Shown here: piece after piece, positions 1-6,095 of the stretch
Layout of the letters: each line of letters starts with the position of its first letter
How positions within the stretch are numbered: position 1 is the stretch's first letter
NCBI GenBank assembly: GCA_943323675.2
Contig: CALPIR020000115.1
Location: 1-7,132 of the forward strand
Direction: 5' to 3'
DNA length: 7,132 bases
Origin: Chitinophaga pinensis
Lineage (GTDB): Bacteria > Bacteroidota > Bacteroidia > UKL13-3
The notes under the pieces: generated by a model
What the model was told of the DNA's origin: nothing
The model's database searches: none
Seen by the model: only the letters and a program-made list of their open reading frames with translations
Made by a program: the position numbers and the translations under genes

Positions 1-282
1 CAAAAACACATTCCATCCAAGGCCTTTAGCAATATTTTGATCGTATTGCCAGCTAAAAAGAAAAGAACCGAAAGCAAAAGCCATAAAAACAGAGGTAAGG
101 AGGAAAACCAAACCGGTAATTTTCACAAACCGTTCATCTTTTAACAAAGTCAATTTACCAGAAACTGGTTCGGCTTTTTTTTTCGTTCCTTTCGAAACGG
201 GTATTTCTATTGGTTCTTCACGCTCAAAATCCTTTGGTTCGCTACTTACTGTGCTGATTATGTTTTGCTTGGCCTTTTTCAT
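1..282 (-). CDS. ftsK: DNA translocase FtsK, N-terminal fragment (cut by window edge)
   Basis: Reading from an ATG at 282-280 on the minus strand gives 94 codons without a stop, running off base 1 in frame. Residues 1-47 are a charged, lysine- and glutamate-rich cytoplasmic tail. Residues 48-54 read KDERFVK and are followed by a strongly hydrophobic stretch at about 55-77 ending in FLFSWQYDQ. This tail, then DER, then a first membrane helix, then F-[ST]-W-x-x-DQ is the arrangement I recall for the N-terminus of Bacteroidota FtsK. FtsK is a septal membrane protein whose C-terminal motor pumps DNA and helps XerCD resolve chromosome dimers. The motor domain, which would prove the call, lies outside the window. 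No good Shine-Dalgarno sequence precedes the ATG. The gene is transcribed divergently from the DUF7935-like gene. Another multi-pass membrane protein with a similar N-terminus cannot be excluded. Confidence 0.7.
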   Translation of the reverse strand, partial: MKKAKQNIISTVSSEPKDFEREEPIEIPVSKGTKKKAEPVSGKLTLLKDERFVKITGLVFLLTSVFMAFAFGSFLFSWQYDQNIAKGLGWNVFL

Positions 283-292
283 CTTAACTAAA

Positions 293-300
293 CAAAAATA
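293..300 (-). promoter_or_regulatory. Possible -7 box for ftsK
   Basis: On the minus strand these bases read TATTTTTG, a full match to the Bacteroidota -7 consensus TAnnTTTG, ten bases upstream of the ftsK ATG. No TTG/TTTG element lies 17-23 bases further upstream, and the implied leader would be only a few bases. In such AT-rich DNA the match may be chance. Confidence 0.25.
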
Positions 301-359
301 CACCCACAAGCTACTTATTGGTATTTAGTTACCCACGTTTACACATGGTTTATGTTTTA

Positions 360-387
360 TTGCCATATTTTAGAAACACTCTCTTTG
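360..387 (+). promoter_or_regulatory. Candidate promoter for the DUF7935-mutase-nucleotidase unit
   Basis: A TTG at 360-362 is followed after 17 bases by TCTCTTTG at 380-387. This resembles the Bacteroidota promoter (TTG, 17-23 bases, TAnnTTTG), with the A of the -7 box replaced by C. Transcription would start near 391-395 and give a leader of about 55-60 bases before the ATG at 451. A competing -7-like sequence, TATTTTAG at 366-373, has no -33 partner. This is the only stretch upstream of the four-gene run where its main promoter could reasonably lie. Confidence 0.3.
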
Positions 388-450
388 TAGAAGTGCTTAT
401 TGTGATTAAATTCGCCCATGCTTGGCAGGTTGCCAGTAAAATTAGACATT

Positions 451-996
451 ATGGAAAAATCAACAGATTATATCTTATCAATACTTGAAGTATTAAAATA
501 CATCATTCCAGCTGGTGTTGTTTTTGGAATTGTGCAATACATGCTGAAAAACTTCTTTGATAATGAATACCAACGCAGACACATGGAATTAAAGGTAGAA
601 ACCAATAAGTTAATTACCCCATTAAAACTGCAAGCATATGAACGTGTTGTTATTTTAATGGAACGCATGAGCCCGAACAACCTCATCTTTAGAGTAAGTC
701 ACCCAGGAATTAGTGCCACCCAATTAAAAATTGCGTTGATTCAGGATATTAATAATGAATTTAATCACAACGTATCTCAACAAGTATATGTCTCGTCACA
801 ATCGTGGCAAATGGTGCGCATTGCCAAAGAAGAGATGATAAATATTATTAATACTTCGTATAGTAGTTTAGGACCCAATTCTGTTGGACTAGATTTAAGT
901 AAGGCTATTTTTGAAAACATGATGCAAAAGGAAAGTATTCCTACCCACATGGCATTAGAGTTTTTACGTAAAGAGTTTCATTTATTATTTGATTAA
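451..996 (+). CDS. DUF7935-like membrane-anchored protein of unknown function
   Basis: The product is 181 residues. Residues 1-16 are amphipathic, about 17-36 form one hydrophobic helix containing YIIPAGVVFGIVQY, and the rest looks cytosolic and largely helical. The stretch at about 55-80 (ITPLKLQAYERVVILMERMSPNNL, split by residue changes in relatives) and the following HPGISATQLK and FNHNVSQQVYVS segments match a Bacteroidota-specific family I remember as conserved and uncharacterised, labelled DUF7935 as far as I recall. I see no catalytic motif. An in-frame ATG at 418 would add eleven residues (MLGRLPVKLDI). I prefer 451 because the hydrophobic anchor then begins close to the N-terminus as in relatives. 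The mutase gene begins 34 bases downstream on the same strand, suggesting co-transcription, but no functional link to B12 chemistry is visible. Confidence 0.8.
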   Translation: MEKSTDYILSILEVLKYIIPAGVVFGIVQYMLKNFFDNEYQRRHMELKVETNKLITPLKLQAYERVVILMERMSPNNLIFRVSHPGISATQLKIALIQDINNEFNHNVSQQVYVSSQSWQMVRIAKEEMINIINTSYSSLGPNSVGLDLSKAIFENMMQKESIPTHMALEFLRKEFHLLFD

Positions 997-1030
997 TTAA
1001 TTACAGGTATTACACCTTCATACTTTAAAT

Positions 1031-2581
1031 ATGAGCGATAAAAGAATTACAGATTCAGGAATTGAAATCAATTCTTTATACAATACGCCAATTCCAATGG
1101 AAGAGCTATCTGGACAGTTCCCGTTTACACGCGGTATTCAACCAGATATGTATCGTGGCCGCCATTGGACCATGCGTCAATATGCAGGATTTAGCACTGC
1201 CGAAGAAAGCAACAAACGCTATAAGTATTTGTTGGCTAACGGAACTATGGGGTTAAGTGTGGCTTTTGATTTGCCAACCCAAATAGGTTATGATAGCACA
1301 CACGCAATGAGTGAAGGCGAGGTAGGTAAAGTAGGTGTTGCTATTGATACATTGCGCGATATTGAGATATTATTTGACGGTATTGAGTTGGAAAAAATAA
1401 CAACCTCAATGACCATTAATGCAACAGCATCTACTTTATTGGCTATGTATATTGCATTAGCTAGAAAACAAGGTGCTGATATTCAAAAAATATCGGGTAC
1501 AATACAAAACGATATTTTAAAAGAATATGCTGCAAGGGGCACTTACATTTATCCGCCTAAACCGAGTATGCGCATCATCACTGATATTTTTGAGTATTGC
1601 AGCAAGGAGGTGCCAAAGTGGAATACCATATCAATAAGTGGCTACCACATAAGAGAAGCTGGAAGCACAGCTGTTCAAGAAATTGCTTTTACCCTAAGTA
1701 ATGCAAAAGCATATGCACAAGCGGCCATAGAAAAAGGTTTAGATATTAATGTGTTTGGACAACGTTTATCGTTTTTCTTTAATGCACATAATAACTTTTT
1801 TGAAGAGATTGCCAAATTCAGAGCAGCCAGAAGAATGTGGGCAAGAATGGCAAAGGAATTAGGCGCTACAAATCCTAAAGCACAAATGTTGAGGTTTCAT
1901 ACTCAAACAGGTGGAAGCACCTTACAAGCACAACAATCCGACACCAATATAGTTCGAGTAACCTTGCAAGCATTGGCTGCTGTAATGGGTGGCACACAAA
2001 GCTTACATACCAATGGTTTTGATGAGGCTTTAAGTTTACCAACAGAAAATGCTGCTCGAATAGCATTACGTACCCAGCAAATAATTGCCTACGAAAGTGG
2101 TGTGGTTGATACCGTTGATCCAATGGGTGGTAGTTATTTTGTAGAAGAATTAACCAACCAAATTGAATCGGAAGCATGGAAATACATCGAAAAAATAGAT
2201 GCCATGGGTGGTGCTGTAAGTGCTATTGAAGAAGGCTACATGCAGAAAGAAATTGCTGATGCCAGTTATCGATACCAAAAGGAAATTGAAAATAACCAAA
2301 AGGTAATAGTTGGAGTAAATAAATTTACGGCTGAAGAAGAGGTTACTCCACCTTTGTTTAGGGTGGATGATAGCATCAGAAAAATTCAAACCGAAAAGAT
2401 TGCAAAAGTTAAAGCAGAACGTGACGAGAACAATGTACAACAATTGTTAGCTAAGTTAGAGCAAAACGCAAACGATGGTAGTAATGTAATGCCTACTATT
2501 ATTGAATCTGTAGAAGCTTACGCAACATTAGGAGAAGTAGCAGATGTTTTCCGTAAAACGTATGGTGAATACAAGGCCTAA
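1031..2581 (+). CDS. mcmA1: Methylmalonyl-CoA mutase-type acyl-CoA mutase, large subunit without B12 domain
   Basis: The 516-residue product is a full-length short-form large subunit: the substrate-binding TIM barrel of a coenzyme-B12-dependent acyl-CoA mutase. It ends at GEYKA as short relatives do and lacks the DxHxxG cobalamin domain. It probably interconverts methylmalonyl-CoA and succinyl-CoA in the cytoplasm. Aligned by eye to the Propionibacterium enzyme with a constant offset of 38, it keeps the positions equivalent to Arg82, Thr85, Arg87, Tyr89, Gln197, Arg207, Tyr243 and His244 as Arg44, Thr47, Arg49, Tyr51, Gln159, Arg169, Tyr205 and His206. Tyr51 with Arg169 favours methylmalonyl-CoA over isobutyryl- or 2-hydroxyisobutyryl-CoA, whose mutases change these residues. 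Gln37 replaces Tyr75. A separate B12-binding small subunit must come from elsewhere; none is in this window. The nucleotidase lipoprotein gene starts 9 bases after the stop. Confidence 0.92.
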   Translation: MSDKRITDSGIEINSLYNTPIPMEELSGQFPFTRGIQPDMYRGRHWTMRQYAGFSTAEESNKRYKYLLANGTMGLSVAFDLPTQIGYDSTHAMSEGEVGKVGVAIDTLRDIEILFDGIELEKITTSMTINATASTLLAMYIALARKQGADIQKISGTIQNDILKEYAARGTYIYPPKPSMRIITDIFEYCSKEVPKWNTISISGYHIREAGSTAVQEIAFTLSNAKAYAQAAIEKGLDINVFGQRLSFFFNAHNNFFEEIAKFRAARRMWARMAKELGATNPKAQMLRFHTQTGGSTLQAQQSDTNIVRVTLQALAAVMGGTQSLHTNGFDEALSLPTENAARIALRTQQIIAYESGVVDTVDPMGGSYFVEELTNQIESEAWKYIEKIDAMGGAVSAIEEGYMQKEIADASYRYQKEIENNQKVIVGVNKFTAEEEVTPPLFRVDDSIRKIQTEKIAKVKAERDENNVQQLLAKLEQNANDGSNVMPTIIESVEAYATLGEVADVFRKTYGEYKA

Positions 2582-2590
2582 TAATTTCAT

Positions 2591-3316
2591 ATGAAAACAT
2601 CATTGTTTGCCATAGGCGTATTTTTAATTGGCGCATGCAGCGGTACTTATAAACTTGCCAAACATACGGATAACAACATACGGATAATTGCTGATAGCTT
2701 ACAATTGTATGATAGCTCCATTGCAATTATGATTGCACCCTACAAACAAAAATTGGATGCACAAATGAACGAGATAATTGGGGAAGCGGAAGAAACGTTA
2801 ACAAAAGAACTCCCTGATGGCTCACTAGGTAACTTTGTAGCCGATGCTTGTTTATCATATGCTCAAAATAATAATACAACAGCAGATTTTTGTGTATTAA
2901 ACTCTGGCGGAGTTCGAATACCTGCCATACAAAAGGGCCCAATTACAATTGGTAAAATTTATGAGTTGATGCCATTTGATAACATGATTGAAGTGGTTGA
3001 ACTAGATGGAAATGCCTGCAAAGAATTATTTACTTGGATAGCAAAATGGAAAGGCGCACCAGTTAGCGGAATAGAATTGATGTTAGCAAATGGTGAAGCC
3101 ACTAACGTTAAAATAAAAGGAGAACCATTTAACGAATCGAAGACATATTTTGTAGCTACAACAGATTATGTAGCAAATGGTGGAGATGGCGCAACCATGT
3201 TTGCCAAAGGGAAACGCACCAGTAATAACTATAAGTTAAGGGATGCAATTATAGATTATGTAAAAAACAAACAAACCATTAAAGCCAATAACAATGGACG
3301 CATCAAACAAAATTAA
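2591..3316 (+). CDS. Lipoprotein with 5'-nucleotidase C-terminal domain only
   Basis: The product is 241 residues. Residues 1-16 form a short lipoprotein signal (hydrophobic core, then I-G-A-Cys16), so the mature protein should be anchored to a membrane outside the cytoplasm. From about 65 to 225 it is a 5'-nucleotidase C-terminal domain, the part that binds the nucleoside in UshA-type enzymes. Visible motifs are LGNFVADA (79-86), NSGGVRI (104-110), GPITIGKIYELMPFDN (116-131) and TTDYVANGGDG (190-200). There is no metallophosphatase domain in this chain, so it cannot be catalytic alone. The missing half is encoded by the next gene, which overlaps this one by 23 bases, so the two very likely form one enzyme hydrolysing nucleotides or related phosphoesters. 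The true substrate is unknown. The start is only 9 bases after the mutase stop. Confidence 0.88.
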   Translation: MKTSLFAIGVFLIGACSGTYKLAKHTDNNIRIIADSLQLYDSSIAIMIAPYKQKLDAQMNEIIGEAEETLTKELPDGSLGNFVADACLSYAQNNNTTADFCVLNSGGVRIPAIQKGPITIGKIYELMPFDNMIEVVELDGNACKELFTWIAKWKGAPVSGIELMLANGEATNVKIKGEPFNESKTYFVATTDYVANGGDGATMFAKGKRTSNNYKLRDAIIDYVKNKQTIKANNNGRIKQN

Positions 3317-4241
3317 TAGAAGAGGCTTTATAAGAACCAGTGCTAAATTAGGTGCACTTGCCATGCTTAACGAATTCCCTTTAAGCGCTATAGCAAAACC
3401 TGATTTAATTAAGGTTACACTTTTACATACCAATGATTGGCATAGCCGTATTGACGCATTCCCCAAAGATGGAGGAAAATATGCCGGAATGGGCGGTGCA
3501 GCTACTCGTGCTGCATTAATTAAAAAAATTAGATCAGAAGAAGAGCATATAATACTATTAGATGCTGGGGATATTTTTCAGGGCACACCATATTTTAACT
3601 TTTTTGAAGGAGAATTGGAATATAAGTTGATGAGCGAAATGGGCTATGATGCTGCTACATTGGGCAACCACGACTTTGATAATGGAATTGAAGGCATTAT
3701 TAACCAATTACAACATGCCAAATTTGAACTATTAAATTGCAACTACGATTTTAGTAAAACATTATTGGCAGATAAAGTGAAGCCTTATCGTATATTTAAA
3801 AAAGGGGGAGTTAATATAGGAGTTATAGGTGTGGGCATCGAACTTGAAGGACTAGTGCCTAAAGAGTTATATGGCGATATTGTTTACCATAACCCTATTG
3901 ATATGGCAGATAAACTTGCGAAAGAGCTCAAAACACAAAAAGGATGTGATTTAATTGTTTGTCTATCTCACTTAGGGTTTGAATACCAAAACGATAAGCT
4001 TAGCGATAAAAAATTGGCTGAAAACTCAACCTATATTGATATTATAGTGGGCGGGCATACACACACCTTTTTGCCAAAACCTATTGTTGTAAAAAACCAA
4101 TTGAATAAAGAGGTAATTATCAACCAAGTAGGATGGGCTGGATTGCAACTAGGCAAAATAGATTTTTACTTTGATAGCGCTAAAAGTATCGTAAACACAA
4201 GCATAGGCGCAAACATGTACATTAACCACAAAGAATCATAA
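3294..4241 (+). CDS. Tat-exported metallophosphatase, 5'-nucleotidase N-terminal domain only
   Basis: The product is 315 residues. It begins with a twin-arginine signal: NRRGFIR (8-14), a modest hydrophobic core, and a likely cleavage site after AIA (residue 34). The rest is the calcineurin-like catalytic domain of the UshA/5'-nucleotidase family with all metal ligands visible: Asp48 and His50 in NDWH, Asp93 in GDIFQG, Asn125 and His126 in GNHDFD, His226 in SHLG, and His255 and His257 in GGHTH. It stops where the C-terminal domain would begin; that domain is on the preceding gene. The start overlaps the previous gene by 23 bases and is supported by the RR motif, which lies only eight residues in. 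The next ATG would delete the signal. It likely acts in the periplasm on nucleotides, UDP-sugars or related phosphoesters. Family is certain; substrate is not. Confidence 0.9.
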   Translation: MDASNKINRRGFIRTSAKLGALAMLNEFPLSAIAKPDLIKVTLLHTNDWHSRIDAFPKDGGKYAGMGGAATRAALIKKIRSEEEHIILLDAGDIFQGTPYFNFFEGELEYKLMSEMGYDAATLGNHDFDNGIEGIINQLQHAKFELLNCNYDFSKTLLADKVKPYRIFKKGGVNIGVIGVGIELEGLVPKELYGDIVYHNPIDMADKLAKELKTQKGCDLIVCLSHLGFEYQNDKLSDKKLAENSTYIDIIVGGHTHTFLPKPIVVKNQLNKEVIINQVGWAGLQLGKIDFYFDSAKSIVNTSIGANMYINHKES

Positions 4242-4247
4242 AGTGCG

Positions 4248-4277
4248 TTGATAATTGTATATACAAGTATAAGTTTT
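4248..4277 (+). promoter_or_regulatory. dnaA: Candidate dnaA promoter
   Basis: TTG at 4248-4250, a 19-base spacer, then TAAGTTTT at 4270-4277 fits the Bacteroidota promoter pattern except for the last base of the -7 box (T instead of G). It would leave an untranslated leader of roughly 190 bases before dnaA. No better-placed TAnnTTTG was seen nearer the gene. Confidence 0.3.
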
Positions 4278-4332
4278 AAACACAAAATGGGTGGTTATAA
4301 ACAAAATTTTTCGTTCAAAATGTCGCATTTTT

Positions 4333-4362
4333 TTTGTTGTACAATAAGCAAAAAACAACAAA
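4333..4362. repeat. Inverted repeat in dnaA leader
   Basis: TTTGTTGT (4333-4340) and ACAACAAA (4355-4362) are perfect 8-base complementary arms around a 14-base loop. The stem is AT-rich and is not followed by a T run on the plus strand, so it is a poor terminator. It could be a leader hairpin or a weak protein site, or chance in low-complexity DNA. Confidence 0.35.
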
Positions 4363-4409
4363 TACAATCACTTACAAGCTTATTGAGTTTTCCAAACAAA
4401 ATCTCTCGT

Positions 4410-4424
4410 AAAAAAAATTTTTTT
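4410..4424. repeat. A8T7 tract upstream of dnaA
   Basis: Eight A residues run directly into seven T residues, 46 bases before the dnaA start codon. A-tracts joined as AnTn are known to give stiff, intrinsically bent DNA with a narrow minor groove. Here it could act as a promoter-proximal bend or an easily melted element. The sequence is direct; the function is inferred. Confidence 0.5.
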
Positions 4425-4470
4425 ATTAACAATAAATACTCCAATTTCACCAACGAAAAGAGTATTAATT

Positions 4471-5907
4471 ATGACTGATAAAACTGCCGATAGCGTTTGG
4501 AATAACTGTTTGAAATTGATTCAAGACAATGTATCACCCCAAAGTTTTAAAACTTGGTTTGACCCTATTAAACCGGTTAAACTAGATAATAAGATTTTAA
4601 CGATACAAGTTCCGAGTCAGTTTTTTTACGAATGGTTAGAAGAACACTATGTAACTTTACTGAAGAAAACCCTGAAACAAGAACTTGGTCCGGGCTCTAG
4701 ATTGGAATACAATATTATTGTTGAGAACAGCAGCAATAATGCAAATCCTTACGTGGTTAATTTACCTGGCAGTAATAATCATAAATCAGATACACAAAAC
4801 ATAGGTATGCCGCTTAACTTAAGCAGCAACATCAAAAACCCGTTTATTATCCCTGGTTTAAAAAAGGTTAATATAGATAGTAACCTCAATCCGTCATTAA
4901 ACTTTGATACCTTTATTGAAGGAGATTGCAACCGTTTGGCACGTTCGGCAGGTTTTGCCGTTGCTAATAAACCCGGTGGTACATCTTTCAATCCATTAAT
5001 GATATTTAGCGAAACAGGATTAGGAAAAACACATTTGGTGCAAGCCATAGGTAATATGATCAAACAAAACAGCAAGATCAAAATTGTTTTGTATGTACCA
5101 GTGGAAAAGTTTACTAACCAATATGTTGAGTCTGTTCGTAATAATAGCAGTCAAGATTTTTTAAACTTTTACCAAAACGTTGATGTATTAATTGTGGATG
5201 ATGTGCAGTTTTTGGAAAACAAACAAAAAACGCAAGAAATCTTCTTTACAATATTTAATCACCTGCACCAACAAGGTAAACAAATAATACTAACCAGCGA
5301 TCGTGCACCTAAAGATTTAAAAGGTATGGACGAGCGTTTGTTGTCGCGCTTCAAGTGGGGTTTATCATGCGATTTACAACAACCAGATTTTGAAACACGT
5401 TTGAGTATATTAGAAACCATGATGTATAATGATGGTATTACTTTAAGTCGTGATGTGGTTGAGTATGTAGCTCATAATATAAATAATAATATTCGTGAGT
5501 TACGTGGCGCATTGGTTTCTCTTTTAGCTCAAGCCTCGTTAAATCGTAAAGAAGTTACACTTGAATTGGCTAAACAGATTTTGAAAAATTTCGTTAAAAA
5601 TTCATCTCGCGAAATTTCAATTGAATTTATCCAGAAATTAGTTTGTGATTACTTTACCATACCAGTTGATCTAGTAAAATCAAAAACCCGTAAACGTGAA
5701 ATTGTACAAGCGCGTCAAATCTCTATGTATTATGCGAAAGATTTAACAAAAGCTTCACTAAAAACAATAGGCATGCATTTTGGGGGCCGCGATCACTCTA
5801 CTGTTATCCATGCTTGCCAAACTGTTAACGACTTAATTGAAACAGACAAGAAGTTTAAATCAGATATAGAAGAAATTGGTAAGCGTATTAAAATTAATTT
5901 GGTTTAA
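4471..5907 (+). CDS. dnaA: Chromosomal replication initiator DnaA
   Basis: The 478-residue product has the full DnaA architecture. Domain I is about 1-80 (W10 and QSFKTWF at 24-30), a polar linker is about 90-140, the AAA+ ATPase is about 142-350, and the DNA-binding domain is about 370-478. Visible motifs are Walker B IVDDVQF (241-247), sensor 1 TSDR (275-278), arginine finger Arg293 in SRFKWGL, sensor 2 Arg342 in NIRELRG, and the DnaA signature FGGRDHSTVIHAC (437-449), which reads the DnaA box. The Walker A motif is unusual: SETGLGKT at 180-187 instead of the typical GGVGLGKT, keeping Gly185, Lys186 and Thr187 but losing the first P-loop glycine. Arg345 replaces the usual glutamate in NIRELEG. 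DnaA-ATP binds oriC and opens the duplex to start replication. The gene stands alone, ends in a strong terminator and has no clear Shine-Dalgarno sequence. Confidence 0.97.
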   Translation: MTDKTADSVWNNCLKLIQDNVSPQSFKTWFDPIKPVKLDNKILTIQVPSQFFYEWLEEHYVTLLKKTLKQELGPGSRLEYNIIVENSSNNANPYVVNLPGSNNHKSDTQNIGMPLNLSSNIKNPFIIPGLKKVNIDSNLNPSLNFDTFIEGDCNRLARSAGFAVANKPGGTSFNPLMIFSETGLGKTHLVQAIGNMIKQNSKIKIVLYVPVEKFTNQYVESVRNNSSQDFLNFYQNVDVLIVDDVQFLENKQKTQEIFFTIFNHLHQQGKQIILTSDRAPKDLKGMDERLLSRFKWGLSCDLQQPDFETRLSILETMMYNDGITLSRDVVEYVAHNINNNIRELRGALVSLLAQASLNRKEVTLELAKQILKNFVKNSSREISIEFIQKLVCDYFTIPVDLVKSKTRKREIVQARQISMYYAKDLTKASLKTIGMHFGGRDHSTVIHACQTVNDLIETDKKFKSDIEEIGKRIKINLV

Positions 5908-5932
5908 TTTTAAACATCTACCTAAAAAAACT

Positions 5933-5964
5933 AAAGAGCCACAAATATTTGTGGCTCTTTTTTT
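5933..5964 (+). terminator. Rho-independent terminator after dnaA
   Basis: Bases 5933-5960 form a perfect 28-base palindrome (arms AAAGAGCCACAAAT and its complement), with a GC-rich GAGCCAC core and a T run through 5964. It begins 25 bases after the dnaA stop. A run of seven A at 5924-5930 gives the opposite strand a T tract as well, so it could act in both directions, though both neighbours read rightward. Confidence 0.93.
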
Positions 5965-6048
5965 ATGCAATCAATGTGTGTATTCATAATTAGTTTCCTA
6001 ACATTAAAATCACACATTACATTAAACTTAAATGAACAACCATCATTG

Positions 6049-6079
6049 TTTGTCATTTGAAGTGTTTAGCTTACTTTTG
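6049..6079 (+). promoter_or_regulatory. Promoter for yicC-gmk
   Basis: TTTG at 6049-6052, exactly 19 bases, then TACTTTTG at 6072-6079 is a full match to the Bacteroidota primary-sigma promoter (TTTG, about 19-21 bases, TAnnTTTG). It lies between the dnaA terminator and yicC. Transcription would start near 6083-6086, leaving a leader of only about 10-13 bases before the ATG at 6096, which fits the weak use of Shine-Dalgarno sequences in this phylum. Confidence 0.75.
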
Positions 6080-6095
6080 ACCAAAGTTAAACACT
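6061..6095. repeat. Bulged inverted repeat over yicC promoter and start
   Basis: AGTGTTTA (6061-6068) is complementary to TAAACACT (6088-6095), and inside it ACTTT (6073-6077) is complementary to AAAGT (6083-6087). Folded, this is a 13-bp stem with one 4-base bulge (6069-6072) and a 5-base loop. It encloses the whole -7 box and ends at the base before the yicC ATG. It may be an operator dyad, or a hairpin masking the start on read-through transcripts. Confidence 0.5.

Larger units (their letters stand above)
4242..4470. other. AT-rich dnaA leader region, no gene seen
   Basis: This 229-base gap separates the nucleotidase unit from dnaA. It is very AT-rich with many A and T runs. I found no good DnaA box (TTATCCACA); the best are 7-of-9 matches such as TTATAAACA and TTAAACACA, expected by chance here. 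There is no clear rho-independent terminator for the upstream genes, so read-through into dnaA is possible. A 76-codon TTG-initiated frame crosses the gap but looks non-coding. Confidence 0.6.

Noticed and set aside
329..337. DnaA-box-like TTACCCACG in the divergent intergenic region, and TTATCCATG inside dnaA near 5804
   Set aside because: Both are isolated 7-of-9 matches. The second is fixed by the conserved protein motif TVIHAC. There is no cluster suggesting an origin.
423..436. Small hairpin TGGCA-GGT-TGCCA before the DUF7935-like gene
   Set aside because: The stem is only 5 bp with a 3-base loop, no T run follows and no other support exists; it is too short to call regulatory.
418..450. 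Upstream ATG adding eleven residues to the DUF7935-like protein
   Set aside because: The extension MLGRLPVKLDI does not resemble the family's N-terminus as I recall it, and the ATG at 451 puts the membrane helix at the usual distance from the start. It remains possible.
1875..2443. Minus-strand reading frames opposite the mutase gene, and similar ones opposite dnaA and yicC
   Set aside because: They lie wholly within strongly conserved plus-strand genes, resemble no family I know, and lack promoters or sensible starts; they are reverse-strand shadows.
4248..4478. 76-codon reading frame from a TTG between the metallophosphatase and dnaA
   Set aside because: The codons are almost all A/T-rich low-complexity ones (Lys, Asn, Ser, Phe), there is no family resemblance, the start is weak and the end overlaps the dnaA start. 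It is what an AT-rich leader gives by chance.
6001..6026. Direct repeat ACATTAAA at 6001-6008 and 6019-6026 upstream of the yicC promoter
   Set aside because: Two 8-base AT-rich copies 18 bases apart are easily due to chance. They could be an activator site but nothing else supports it.
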